Of a stretch of 10,010 nt of DNA, positions 1-7,142 are shown one piece after another. The notes beneath the pieces were generated by a model. It ran no database searches. It was not told the origin of the DNA and worked only from the letters and a program-made list of their open reading frames with translations. The position numbers were made by a program, and so were the translations under genes. The stretch spans positions 1 to 10,010 of the forward strand of contig CAKPAQ010000019.1 in assembly GCA_934133015.1 (NCBI GenBank), given 5' to 3'. The stretch's first letter is position 1. Each line of letters begins with the position of its first letter. The DNA is from an uncultured Bacilli bacterium (lineage in GTDB: Bacteria > Bacillota_I > Bacilli_A > RF39 > UBA660).

Positions 1-1
1 A

Positions 2-2119
2 AGAAAATTGTCTTTAACAGCTACTGATGCTAAAAATAATGACATAACATATTTATTAAACTTTATTGAATCAAATGAAATATCAAGATTCTATATAGTA
101 AAAGGTACTAAGTTTGATGTCAATAAAAAAGGTGTTTGGCTAGATGAATTTTATGCAAAAGAAAATAACATTAAACTTGGTGATACTATAACTATTAAAT
201 ATGACGATTTAGTATTGAAAGAAGAAGTACTAGGTTTAATCAATGTGCCAGATCATTTATATGACACAAAAGATGAATCAGAATTATATCCAAATCGAAA
301 AGAGTTTGGTTTTGCCTACTTATCAATTAATGAATTGTCAGAAGATTATATAAAAAGTAAAGTTATGAAAGAAATGAGCATAAGTGATGAAAAATACTTA
401 AATAACTTTAATTATAAAGATTACTTAATTTTTAATTATTTAATGGTAGATGTAGACGATACTAATAATATTGAACAAGTAAAAAATGATATAGAGGATA
501 ATATTGATAATGCTCTAGCTATCATAAATAGAGAAGATATAGCGTCATATCGTACTTATCAAGGTGAAGTTGACGAAGGAAAAACTTATGTAGGTATTTT
601 CTCAGGATTATTTATTTTTATAGCGTTACTTTCAGTAGTAACAACAATGACTAGGGTAGTAAAAAATGAGCGTACTCAAATTGGTATTTTAAAATCACTA
701 GGATTTACTAATTTTAAAATCTTGATGCATTATATTGGCTATGGTTTTTGGATATCTTTATTTGGAAGTATAGCCGGACTTATATGTGGATATTTCCTTT
801 TAGGTAGTTTCTTTATTGGAATGGAAATGAGTTTCTTTGAAATACCTAATGGTCATCCTGTTATGAATAATAGTAGTTATTTAGTAGCTATTTTAGTAAT
901 AGTATTAGTATCAATAGCTACTTACTTCACTGGTAGAAAAATATTAAAAGAAAACCCTGCTGAAACATTACGAAGCAAAGTGCCAAGTTTTAAAAAAGGT
1001 AGCTTAGACATTACTAGAAAAGGCTTATTTAAAAAATTATCTTTTTCTACTAAATGGAATTTAAGAGATATTCTAAGAAATAAAACTAGAACTATTTTAG
1101 GAATAGTAGGAGTAACTGCTTCAGCTATGCTTATAGTATGTGCCCTAGGAATGTTAGATAGTATGAATCACTTTATTAAACTTCAATTTGAAGATTTATA
1201 TAATTTTGATTATAAGTTGACTTTAAATACTAACATTACTTCAACAGATTATGATAACTTATTAAAAGAATATGGTAATGCTACTTCTCAAACTTTAGGT
1301 ATTGAAATCAAAAAAGATGGAGTACGTGAAACAAACAACATCATTGTTACAGATGCCAAAGACAAATTAAGATTCGTTAATGGTAAAGGAGATTTTATAA
1401 AAGTAGACTCAGATTCAGGTATATATATAACAAGAAAATTAGCAAGTAATAATAACTATAAAATAGGAGATAACATAACTTGGCATATTTATGGTGATGA
1501 TACTTACTATACATCTAAAATAGTTGGCTTTAACAAAGATCCTCAAAATCAAAATGTTACTATGACTAGATCTTATTTAGAAAGTTTAGGACTAACTTAT
1601 AAAGCTGATTCGCTATATACTGATAAAGACTTATCAAAAGTTAAAGAAATCAAAGGTGTAGATCTAATTCAAAATATTAATAATTTAAAAGATTCAATGA
1701 ATAATATGTTATCTACTATGAAATCAATGATATCAATAATTATAGTAATTGCCTGTTTATTAGGATCAGTTATCATCTATAATCTAGGAATATTATCATA
1801 TACAGAAAAACAATATCAATTCGCAACTTTAAAAGTACTTGGTTTTGATAATAATAAAATTAGAAAAATATTTGTTAAACAAAATAATTGGATAGCTATT
1901 ATATCTATTATCTTAGGTTTACCATTAGGTTATTATTTAACAGAATTCTTATTCCAAGAAGCAATTGAAGCAAGTTATGATTTTAATGCCTATATAAGAC
2001 CAATCACCTATTTAATTTCCGCTATTGGTACTTATCTTGTATCTTCAGTTGTATCAAGAATATTATCTAGAAAAGTAAAAAATATTGATATGGTTTCAAG
2101 TTTAAAGGGAAATGAATAA
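2..2119 (+). CDS. ABC transporter permease, FtsX/MacB type (5' end outside window)
   Basis: This is the C-terminal part of a large ABC-transporter permease; the frame stays open to the left edge, so the N-terminus is missing. The TTG at 8-10 has no ribosome binding site and is not the start. Numbering from that TTG, residues 1-190 are a soluble, presumably extracytoplasmic domain. A first FtsX-like core follows, with membrane segments near 193-214, 245-272 and 291-307. Another helix lies at 362-382, a second extracytoplasmic domain at about 385-570, and a second FtsX core at 573-596, 626-649 and 664-684. Both cores carry the same cytoplasmic motif after their first helix (LKSLGFTNFKI and LKVLGFDNNKI), showing an internal duplication. 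Proteins of this architecture work with a separate ATPase in export, lipoprotein or antimicrobial-peptide handling; the ATPase is probably just upstream. The substrate cannot be told. The gene is followed 38 bp later by a TetR-type regulator, with no terminator between them. Confidence 0.9.
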   Translation, partial: RKLSLTATDAKNNDITYLLNFIESNEISRFYIVKGTKFDVNKKGVWLDEFYAKENNIKLGDTITIKYDDLVLKEEVLGLINVPDHLYDTKDESELYPNRKEFGFAYLSINELSEDYIKSKVMKEMSISDEKYLNNFNYKDYLIFNYLMVDVDDTNNIEQVKNDIEDNIDNALAIINREDIASYRTYQGEVDEGKTYVGIFSGLFIFIALLSVVTTMTRVVKNERTQIGILKSLGFTNFKILMHYIGYGFWISLFGSIAGLICGYFLLGSFFIGMEMSFFEIPNGHPVMNNSSYLVAILVIVLVSIATYFTGRKILKENPAETLRSKVPSFKKGSLDITRKGLFKKLSFSTKWNLRDILRNKTRTILGIVGVTASAMLIVCALGMLDSMNHFIKLQFEDLYNFDYKLTLNTNITSTDYDNLLKEYGNATSQTLGIEIKKDGVRETNNIIVTDAKDKLRFVNGKGDFIKVDSDSGIYITRKLASNNNYKIGDNITWHIYGDDTYYTSKIVGFNKDPQNQNVTMTRSYLESLGLTYKADSLYTDKDLSKVKEIKGVDLIQNINNLKDSMNNMLSTMKSMISIIIVIACLLGSVIIYNLGILSYTEKQYQFATLKVLGFDNNKIRKIFVKQNNWIAIISIILGLPLGYYLTEFLFQEAIEASYDFNAYIRPITYLISAIGTYLVSSVVSRILSRKVKNIDMVSSLKGNE

Positions 2120-2124
2120 AATAG

Positions 2125-2133
2125 TGTTATAAT
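2125..2133 (+). promoter_or_regulatory. Extended -10 promoter element before the TetR gene
   Basis: TGTTATAAT combines a perfect -10 hexamer (2128-2133) with the upstream TG of an extended -10. No good -35 lies 16-18 bp upstream, where the permease stop region is. A start near 2140 would give a very short leader ahead of the ribosome binding site AAGGAGA (2144-2150). The TetR gene could therefore be transcribed alone as well as by read-through from the permease. Confidence 0.5.
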
Positions 2134-2157
2134 AATATCATATAAGGAGATAATATT

Positions 2158-2757
2158 ATGAGTGAAATAAGAGAACCTATAAAAAAAACATCTATAGCTA
2201 AGAAAGAAAAAATAATAAAAAAAGGTTTTGAATTAATGTGTCAAAAAGGCTATCACAATGTTTCAACTGTAGATATAGCTAAATATGCCGGAGTCTCTAC
2301 AGGAATAATATATCAATATTTTCAAGATAAAAGGGATATATTTATTGACGGTACTAAAGATTATGCCAATAATATTATGTTTCCTATGATTGATATTTTG
2401 GAAGATAAGAAAATTGATAAAAATGATATAAAAGGTATTGTTGAGAAAATGATTGATAGTTTTGTCAGAACTCATAATATGAAAAAAGAAGCACATGAAG
2501 AGTTAGTAGCTATGAGTTGTTTGGATAAAGATATTGCCAAAATATTTAATGATAGTGAATTATTAATGACTAAGAAAATATCTAATTTACTAATATATAA
2601 TGGTTTTAACAAAGAAAATATTGAAGAAAAAGTTCATATTATAATAGGAATAATTGATAATTATTGTCATGAAGTTGTATATCATAAACATGATGATATT
2701 GATTATGCTAAAACCAAAGACATAATATTAGACATAATAATAAATATTTTAAAATGA
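2158..2757 (+). CDS. TetR/AcrR-family transcriptional regulator
   Basis: The 199-residue length is typical of TetR-family repressors. The N-terminal DNA-binding domain spans about residues 14-62, with the helix-turn-helix at about 35-55 (VSTVDIAKYAGVSTGIIYQY). The segment just after it (FQDKRDIF) matches the usual TetR signature. The C-terminal part, from about 75 on, is a helical ligand-binding and dimerisation region with no recognisable ligand class. The start is well supported: AAGGAGA at 2144-2150 lies 7 nt before the ATG. Such regulators usually repress the neighbouring transporter or themselves and are released by a small ligand, so the adjacent permease is the likely target; that is inference. 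The gene ends in TGA, direct evidence that UGA is a stop codon here. The terminator hairpin begins inside the stop codon. Confidence 0.92.
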   Translation: MSEIREPIKKTSIAKKEKIIKKGFELMCQKGYHNVSTVDIAKYAGVSTGIIYQYFQDKRDIFIDGTKDYANNIMFPMIDILEDKKIDKNDIKGIVEKMIDSFVRTHNMKKEAHEELVAMSCLDKDIAKIFNDSELLMTKKISNLLIYNGFNKENIEEKVHIIIGIIDNYCHEVVYHKHDDIDYAKTKDIILDIIINILK

Positions 2758-2778
2758 GGAGAAATCCTCTTTTATTTT
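2756..2778 (+). terminator. Rho-independent terminator after the TetR gene
   Basis: GAGGA (2756-2760) pairs with TCCTC (2765-2769) around a GAAA tetraloop, followed by TTTTATTTT. The stem is short (5 bp) but GC-rich for this genome, and GAAA is a stabilising GNRA loop. The stem starts in the TGA stop codon, so it closes the permease-tetR unit tightly. Confidence 0.75.
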
Positions 2779-2794
2779 GACAGAATTCTTGATT

Positions 2795-2823
2795 AAAACT
2801 ACCTAAAATAATCATATAGTTTT
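2795..2823. promoter_or_regulatory. Inverted repeat, possible operator upstream of the surface-protein gene
   Basis: AAAACTA (2795-2801) and TAGTTTT (2817-2823) are perfect inverted copies separated by 15 bp, together 29 bp long. The right arm touches the proposed -35 (2822-2827) of the gene at 2879. The size and position suit a repressor site, and the TetR-type gene lies directly upstream, but binding is only inferred. It is not terminator-like, as the spacing is wide and the arms are AT-rich. Confidence 0.35.
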
Positions 2824-2851
2824 CACATAACTAACACACTAAAGTTATAAA
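2822..2851 (+). promoter_or_regulatory. Candidate -35/-10 promoter for the surface-protein gene
   Basis: TTCACA (2822-2827, 5 of 6 to the -35 consensus) and TATAAA (2846-2851, 5 of 6 to the -10 consensus) are 18 bp apart. A start near 2858 would give a leader of about 20 nt before the ATG at 2879. A perfect TTGACA at 2777-2782 lacks a good -10 at the right distance and was not preferred. Confidence 0.45.
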
Positions 2852-2878
2852 TTATTAATCGTGAAAGGAAAGAAAAAT

Positions 2879-4669
2879 ATGAAAATAAATTTAAAAAACA
2901 CAAGTATGATTATTTTAATAATTGTGTTATTAGGAACTATGTTTTTGACAATGAATTATATCAAAGATAATAGTGCAAACAATAATTTGCAACCAACACC
3001 AAACGCGATGAATGATAATAGTAATGAACCACCTGCTAAACCAGATGATAATATGAAGCAGGAACAACCTAATAATTCTACTGATTCAAAAAGTAGTAAT
3101 ACACCACCAGAAATGCCAAATAATAATGATAGTAATAATGATAGTAATGAACCACCTGAGATGCCTGGTAATATGACAACTACTAATATGCCAAGCAATT
3201 CATCAACTATAGAAACAAAATATTATGTAGTATTAGGAATTGAAGGACTATTAGTTTCAATTTTGATTGTTTATTTAATAATGTCAGGCTTTAATAAAAA
3301 GAGCTTCAAAGAAACTTTTAGTAGTAACGACAAAATCTTGATATATGTTTTATCATTAATTATCTTAACAGCTGTTGTTACTTATGGTTCTGGTGAAATA
3401 ACTAAAAACTATTTCTTAGATAATAGTAATAATAATAATCAAATGTCACCAGATGGAATGAATCAAAATAATAGTTCAGTAAGTTACAAAGCTACTAAAG
3501 AAATAACTACTGATGATGATATTGCTGATACTGAATATGAATCAAGTACTGCCGATGAAAATGCTGTTTTAGTAACAGGAGATGTTAAAGTAAATATAAG
3601 TAACTCAACAATCACCAAAACAGGTGATTCAAATGGAGGAGATAGTACTAGTTTTTATGGTAATAACTCAGCCGTTTTAGCTAAGGATAAGGCAACTCTT
3701 ACTTTAGATAATTTAACTATCACAACCAATGCTGATGGGGCAAATGGAGTATTCAGTTATGGTGGAAGTGCTACAACTAATAATTCCGAAAGTGATGGAA
3801 CAACTGTAAATATTAGTAACTCTAAAATAACAACTACTGGTGATAATGCTGGAGGTATTATGACTACTGGTGGTGGTATAATGAATGCTAATAATTTAAC
3901 TATAAATACCTCAGGAACTTCCAGTGCTGCAATCAGAACAGATCGTGGTGGAGGTGAAGTAACAGTAGATGGTGGAACTTATACTACAAAAGGTCAAGGT
4001 TCTCCTACTATCTATTCAACAGCTAATGTTTCAGTAAAAAATGCAATCCTAGCTGCTACAGCATCTGAAGAAATAGTAATTGAAGGTAAGAACTCTGTAA
4101 CTATTGATAACTGTGATTTAACAGATACTAATAATAAATTAAATGGTAATTCCACTACCTATAAAAACATCTTTTTATACCAATCAATGAGTGGAGATGC
4201 CGCAACTGGTAATGCTACTTTTACCGCAACTAATAGTAATATAATTACTAATAAAGGAGATACTCTATATGTAACTAATACTACCGCCACTATTAACTTA
4301 ACAAATAATAAAATAACCAATAATGATACTACTGGTAACTTCTTAAGAATTCAAAAAGACTCATGGGGTAATACTGGAAGTAATGGTGGTGATGTAACCC
4401 TAAATTTAACTAATCAGAAAGTAACTGGTAATATAGTAGTAGATTCTATTTCCAAACTAACAATGACTCTAAAAACATCATCTTCATATGAAGGTGCAAT
4501 AAATTCTGATAATAGTGCTAAAGAAATTAATTTAACTCTAGACAAGTCATCTACAATTAAATTAACTAAAGATAGTTATGTTACATCTTTAGAAAATGAA
4601 GATACAGAAAATAGTAATATTGACTTCAATGGTTATAAATTATATGTAAATGGTAAGGCAATTAATTAA
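2879..4669 (+). CDS. Membrane-anchored surface protein with Asn/Pro-rich linker and beta-helix-like domain
   Basis: A 596-residue protein starts at ATG 2879. An in-frame GTG at 2861 directly abuts the ribosome binding site AAAGGAAAG (2864-2872) and is unlikely to be used. Three hydrophobic segments lie at about 8-28, 115-137 and 152-172. Between the first two is a low-complexity Asn/Pro/Met-rich stretch (about 31-112) with PPEMP and NEPP motifs. After the third comes a short Asn-rich linker (180-200), then a Thr/Asn/Ser/Gly-rich domain to the C-terminus. That domain has short alternating hydrophobic strands and recurring rungs: VNISNSTITKTGD at 238-250 and VNISNSKITTTGD at 310-322, with NLTI rungs near 278 and 339. 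This pattern is typical of right-handed parallel beta-helix adhesin-like or carbohydrate-binding proteins of gut Firmicutes and methanogens. The predicted topology puts both the linker and the beta-helix outside the cell. There is no LPXTG sorting signal; the helices are the anchor. Ligand and function are unknown: adhesion or polysaccharide binding is inferred from fold only. Confidence 0.85.
   Translation: MKINLKNTSMIILIIVLLGTMFLTMNYIKDNSANNNLQPTPNAMNDNSNEPPAKPDDNMKQEQPNNSTDSKSSNTPPEMPNNNDSNNDSNEPPEMPGNMTTTNMPSNSSTIETKYYVVLGIEGLLVSILIVYLIMSGFNKKSFKETFSSNDKILIYVLSLIILTAVVTYGSGEITKNYFLDNSNNNNQMSPDGMNQNNSSVSYKATKEITTDDDIADTEYESSTADENAVLVTGDVKVNISNSTITKTGDSNGGDSTSFYGNNSAVLAKDKATLTLDNLTITTNADGANGVFSYGGSATTNNSESDGTTVNISNSKITTTGDNAGGIMTTGGGIMNANNLTINTSGTSSAAIRTDRGGGEVTVDGGTYTTKGQGSPTIYSTANVSVKNAILAATASEEIVIEGKNSVTIDNCDLTDTNNKLNGNSTTYKNIFLYQSMSGDAATGNATFTATNSNIITNKGDTLYVTNTTATINLTNNKITNNDTTGNFLRIQKDSWGNTGSNGGDVTLNLTNQKVTGNIVVDSISKLTMTLKTSSSYEGAINSDNSAKEINLTLDKSSTIKLTKDSYVTSLENEDTENSNIDFNGYKLYVNGKAIN
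3018..3158 (+). repeat. Short direct repeats in the linker-coding region
   Basis: An exact 18-bp direct repeat (ATAGTAATGAACCACCTG) occurs at 3018-3035 and 3141-3158, 123 bp apart and in the same frame, coding for SNEPP. A 12-bp unit (AATAATGATAGT, coding for NNDS) is in tandem at 3122-3133 and 3134-3145. Because unit and offset are multiples of three, slippage or recombination would change linker length without shifting the frame. Confidence 0.8.
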
Positions 4670-4695
4670 ATATTACCACTAGTTAACCAAAAAAA

Positions 4696-4704
4696 TGCTA
4701 TAAT
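4696..4704 (+). promoter_or_regulatory. Extended -10 promoter element before lactate dehydrogenase
   Basis: TGCTATAAT is a perfect -10 hexamer (4699-4704) with an upstream TG. No convincing -35 is present. The element overlaps an in-frame upstream ATG (4705), which would lie before the expected transcription start; this supports ATG 4723 as the true start. Confidence 0.55.
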
Positions 4705-4722
4705 ATGAATATAGGAGGTCAT

Positions 4723-5628
4723 ATGAATAATAAAGTAGTTTTAGTTGGTTGTGGAAATGTTGGAATGGCTTATGCCTATTCACTAATAAATCAAAAAACT
4801 TATGTATCAGAATTAGTATTAATAGATTTAAATAAAGAAAAGGCAACAGGAGAAGCTATGGATTTAAATCATTGTACAGAATTTGCCAATTCTAAGATTA
4901 AAGTTAGTGTTGGTGATTATCCTGATTGCCATGATGCTAAGATAGTAGTAATTGCCGCAGGAGCTAACCAAGAAATTGGTGAGACAAGAATGGATTTAAT
5001 AAATAAAAATAGTAAGATATTTAAGTCGATTGTGGAAAGTACTATGGCAAGTGGTTTTAATGGAATCTTTATAGTAGCTACTAATCCACTAGATGTAATG
5101 ACTTATTTAACATTAAAATATTCTAACTTACCAGCAAATAAAGTAATTGGATCAGGAACAACTCTTGATACTGCTAGATTAAGGTATATATTAAGCCAAA
5201 AAGTAGGTGTTTGTGTAAACAACATTGAATCATATGTAATAGGTGAACATGGTGATAGTGAATTTATACCTTGGAGTAATTCAAGTATTGCTCTTAAAAA
5301 TATAGATGAATTTTTAACTAAAGATGAAATGACTGATATTGAATTAGAAGTAAAAAATTCAGCTTATGAAATAATAAATAAAAAAGGTGCTACTGCTTAT
5401 GGTATAGGTATTTGTTTAACAAGTATAACTAGTGCTGTATTAGAAGATAAAAACGAAGTCTTAACTGTATCTTCTTATGATAGTGAAAATGGAATCTGTA
5501 TATCAACTCCAGCTATTGTAAATAAAGATGGTGTAAAAGAAAAATTATTTATTCCCCTTACAGAAAGTGAACAAGAAAAACTAACACTATCAATAAATAC
5601 CATAAAAGAAGCCATAAATAGCCTATAA
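4723..5628 (+). CDS. ldh: L-lactate dehydrogenase
   Basis: A cytoplasmic NAD-dependent enzyme that reduces pyruvate to L-lactate and regenerates NAD+ in fermentation. The 301-residue product starts at ATG 4723, behind AGGAGG (4713-4718). The Rossmann motif GCGNVG is at 9-14 and the adenosine-ribose Asp at 35 (LVLIDLN). The mobile active-site loop is GANQEIGETRMDL (80-92): its Gln83 corresponds to Gln102 of classical LDH numbering, which selects pyruvate over oxaloacetate, and Arg89 to Arg109. Asp149 and Arg152 (LDTARLR) and catalytic His176 (GEHGD) complete the active site. The Gln in the loop argues for LDH rather than malate dehydrogenase. The residue matching the fructose-1,6-bisphosphate-binding His188 is Glu169, while Arg173 is kept (Arg154), so allosteric activation may be lost or altered. 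The gene has its own promoter and ends in a strong hairpin, so it appears monocistronic. Confidence 0.95.
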   Translation: MNNKVVLVGCGNVGMAYAYSLINQKTYVSELVLIDLNKEKATGEAMDLNHCTEFANSKIKVSVGDYPDCHDAKIVVIAAGANQEIGETRMDLINKNSKIFKSIVESTMASGFNGIFIVATNPLDVMTYLTLKYSNLPANKVIGSGTTLDTARLRYILSQKVGVCVNNIESYVIGEHGDSEFIPWSNSSIALKNIDEFLTKDEMTDIELEVKNSAYEIINKKGATAYGIGICLTSITSAVLEDKNEVLTVSSYDSENGICISTPAIVNKDGVKEKLFIPLTESEQEKLTLSINTIKEAINSL

Positions 5629-5662
5629 AAAGAGAATAGTCTAAATAAAACTATTCTCTTTT
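5628..5662. terminator. Bidirectional terminator between convergent genes
   Basis: AAAAGAGAATAGT (5628-5640) pairs perfectly with ACTATTCTCTTTT (5650-5662), a 13-bp stem with a 9-nt loop. Flanking A and T runs supply a U-tract for transcripts from either side. It starts at the last base of the lactate dehydrogenase stop codon and ends next to the stop codon of the minus-strand gene. Confidence 0.85.
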
Positions 5663-6310
5663 CTATTTAAAGTACATGTAATGAAAACCTAATTTTTTAT
5701 AAATAGTAGATGCCCTAGTTAAATGTAAAACTCTAGCGAATATCAAATTATAAAACTCATCAAATAAAAATATAAAACATAAAGTAAAACTAATTGTAAG
5801 AAATATCCTTTTATCAACTACATCAGCTAAATAAAAACATAAAGGAACGATTCCATAAATAAGTAGTAGACCTGATACTCCAAAAAATAAAACACTCCTT
5901 AAACAAATATATCCATTAATATTACCAAAATTCAATATTTCAGAATTATAATCCCAACACTTTAATCCATTACCGAAGGTATCAACACCCCATCCAGCAA
6001 TATATTCTAAAACACCACAAATAATTAGTCCCATAAGAAATACTTTTAATGGTTTATCGCGATATCGATAAGTTAAAAAGTATATCGCAATCGCTCCTGT
6101 CGCATAAATATTTATCCAAGGTAAGAAATTACCACCACGCCAATAAAATTGAGTCATACCACTATTAAAAAAATAAAAAATAAATTCGTACACAAACCCA
6201 AATACTCCCGCTATTACTATGATTAAACCAAATATCCCAAGCATTGTAACCTTATCAAAAGAATGATTACTATTTATGTAACTTTTATAAAAATTTTTAA
6301 TACTACTCAT
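5663..6310 (-). CDS. Integral membrane protein of the putative ABC-transporter type IV (PF06541-like) family
   Basis: A 215-residue, strongly hydrophobic protein with about five to six membrane segments. It shows the conserved landmarks of the PF06541-type family in order: FVYEF at about 39-43, a glycine- and aromatic-rich stretch (57-71), LEYIAGW at 101-107, CWDYN at 118-122, and GYICLRSVLFFG at 133-144. Members are widespread in low-GC Gram-positives and named 'putative ABC transporter permease', but no transported substrate is established and no ATPase gene is nearby. The start is supported by GAGG (complement of 6321-6325) about 9 nt upstream on the minus strand. It is divergent from the XRE-TM gene and convergent with lactate dehydrogenase. 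The C-terminal ~35 residues are basic and aromatic (RASTIYKKLGFHYMYFK) and probably cytoplasmic. The family call is firm; the function is unknown. Confidence 0.85.
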   Translation of the reverse strand: MSSIKNFYKSYINSNHSFDKVTMLGIFGLIIVIAGVFGFVYEFIFYFFNSGMTQFYWRGGNFLPWINIYATGAIAIYFLTYRYRDKPLKVFLMGLIICGVLEYIAGWGVDTFGNGLKCWDYNSEILNFGNINGYICLRSVLFFGVSGLLLIYGIVPLCFYLADVVDKRIFLTISFTLCFIFLFDEFYNLIFARVLHLTRASTIYKKLGFHYMYFK

Positions 6311-6333
6311 ATTACCATACCTCTACTATAATA

Positions 6334-6360
6334 TATACATAGTATAACATACCGGTTATA
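6334..6360. promoter_or_regulatory. Overlapping palindromes in the divergent promoter region
   Basis: Two inverted repeats overlap here: TATAC-ATA-GTATA (6334-6346) and TATAAC-ATACCG-GTTATA (6343-6360). They cover the proposed -10 of the minus-strand membrane-protein gene, an expected place for a repressor site. ACCGGT (6351-6356) is itself palindromic and unusually GC-rich for this DNA. The XRE-type protein encoded next door is one possible binder. Confidence 0.4.
6341..6349 (-). promoter_or_regulatory. Extended -10 promoter element for the minus-strand membrane protein
   Basis: Read on the minus strand the site is TGTTATACT, 5 of 6 to the -10 consensus with an upstream TG. It lies about 30 bp before the ATG at 6310, leaving room for a short leader and the ribosome binding site. 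Confidence 0.45.
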
Positions 6361-6393
6361 AATATAAAATATTATTTTTCCATCGCTATATTA

Positions 6394-6402
6394 TGATATA
6401 AT
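6394..6402 (+). promoter_or_regulatory. Extended -10 promoter element before the XRE-TM gene
   Basis: TGATATAAT is a perfect -10 hexamer (6397-6402) with the upstream TG. The region upstream is T-rich but has no clear -35. The start codon at 6437 is about 35 bp downstream, with ribosome binding site AAAGGTAG at 6422-6429. Confidence 0.5.
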
Positions 6403-6436
6403 ATATAAGAAATATTTTTCTAAAGGTAGTGATTAA

Positions 6437-7141
6437 ATGGATCAAGAAAAAATAGGAAAATTTATTAAAGAATTACGAAAAAAGAATAATTTAACCCAAG
6501 CCGAATTAGCTGAAAAATATAATGTAACTTACCAAGCGGTAAGTAAATGGGAAACTGGTAAAAATATGCCAGATATTACTTTAATCAAACAAATGAGTAA
6601 AGATTTTAATATTGATATTTCCAACTTTCTAGAAGGTAACATTGTTACTAAGAAAAAAAACTACAAAAATCTTTTAATAATAATACTAGGATTAATAATA
6701 ATTATTCTAATCACTATAATTGTTTTTATGCCTAAAGAAAAGAGTAATTATAAGTTTAAAATACTATCTACTGAATGTAATGACTTTACTATTTCTGGTA
6801 GTGTTTCTTATGATAGTAAAAAATCTTCTATTTATATTTCTAATATAAACTATTGTGGTGGCAATGATAATGAACAATATCATAGTATTGAATGTATTTT
6901 ATATGAACAACACAATAATATTGATAAAAAGATTGATACTTATAAATATAATAAAAAATCTACAATTACTTTAGAAGATTTTTTAAAAGATGTATCATTT
7001 ACTATTGATAATTATTCTAGAACCTGTAAAGAGTTTAAAGATAATGAGTTATATTTATTAATTAACGCAACTGATAGTACTAATAAAACAATATCATATA
7101 AAATTCCTCTTCAAATGAATGATAATTGTAACAATCAATAA
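6437..7141 (+). CDS. Membrane-tethered XRE/Cro-family HTH protein
   Basis: A 234-residue protein with a DNA-binding domain in front of a membrane anchor. Residues 5-60 form a Cro/C1-type helix-turn-helix; LTQAELAEKYNVTYQAVSKW (19-38) is the classic pattern, and GKNMPDITLI follows as in many Firmicutes regulators. A single membrane segment lies at about 78-98 (IIILGLIIIILITIIVFM). It is followed by an extracytoplasmic domain of about 135 residues that I do not recognise. That domain contains all five cysteines of the protein (114, 140, 153, 187, 231), while the cytoplasmic part has none. This layout suggests a one-component sensor that reads an external signal while bound to the membrane; that is inference. 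The next gene encodes an anchored thioredoxin-fold protein, possibly acting on these cysteines. The gap to it holds repeated ATTCAAC/GTTGA arms rather than a clear terminator, so partial co-transcription is possible. Confidence 0.88.
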   Translation: MDQEKIGKFIKELRKKNNLTQAELAEKYNVTYQAVSKWETGKNMPDITLIKQMSKDFNIDISNFLEGNIVTKKKNYKNLLIIILGLIIIILITIIVFMPKEKSNYKFKILSTECNDFTISGSVSYDSKKSSIYISNINYCGGNDNEQYHSIECILYEQHNNIDKKIDTYKYNKKSTITLEDFLKDVSFTIDNYSRTCKEFKDNELYLLINATDSTNKTISYKIPLQMNDNCNNQ

Positions 7142-7142
7142 A

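Noticed and set aside
8..10. TTG as start codon of the permease
   Set aside because: The frame is open to the left edge, there is no ribosome binding site, and the encoded sequence begins in mid-domain, so the gene is cut by the window.
2263..2496. Minus-strand ORF of 77 codons
   Set aside because: It lies wholly antisense inside the well-supported TetR gene and resembles no protein; a shadow of AT-rich codons.
2861..2863. GTG as start of the surface protein
   Set aside because: It directly abuts the Shine-Dalgarno (2864-2872) serving ATG 2879 and has no ribosome binding site of its own.
3120..3150. CRISPR-like or satellite repeat in the linker region
   Set aside because: Units are 12 bp, in frame and in tandem without spacers; they are protein-coding low complexity.
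2956..3198. Minus-strand ORF of 80 codons, Leu/Ser/Gly-rich
   Set aside because: It is the antisense of the Asn/Pro-rich linker, whose AAT/AGT/CCA codons avoid stops on the opposite strand; no independent start signal.
4705..4707. Upstream ATG of lactate dehydrogenase
   Set aside because: It directly follows the -10 hexamer (4699-4704), so it would not be in the mRNA; AGGAGG precedes ATG 4723, and LDH homology begins there.
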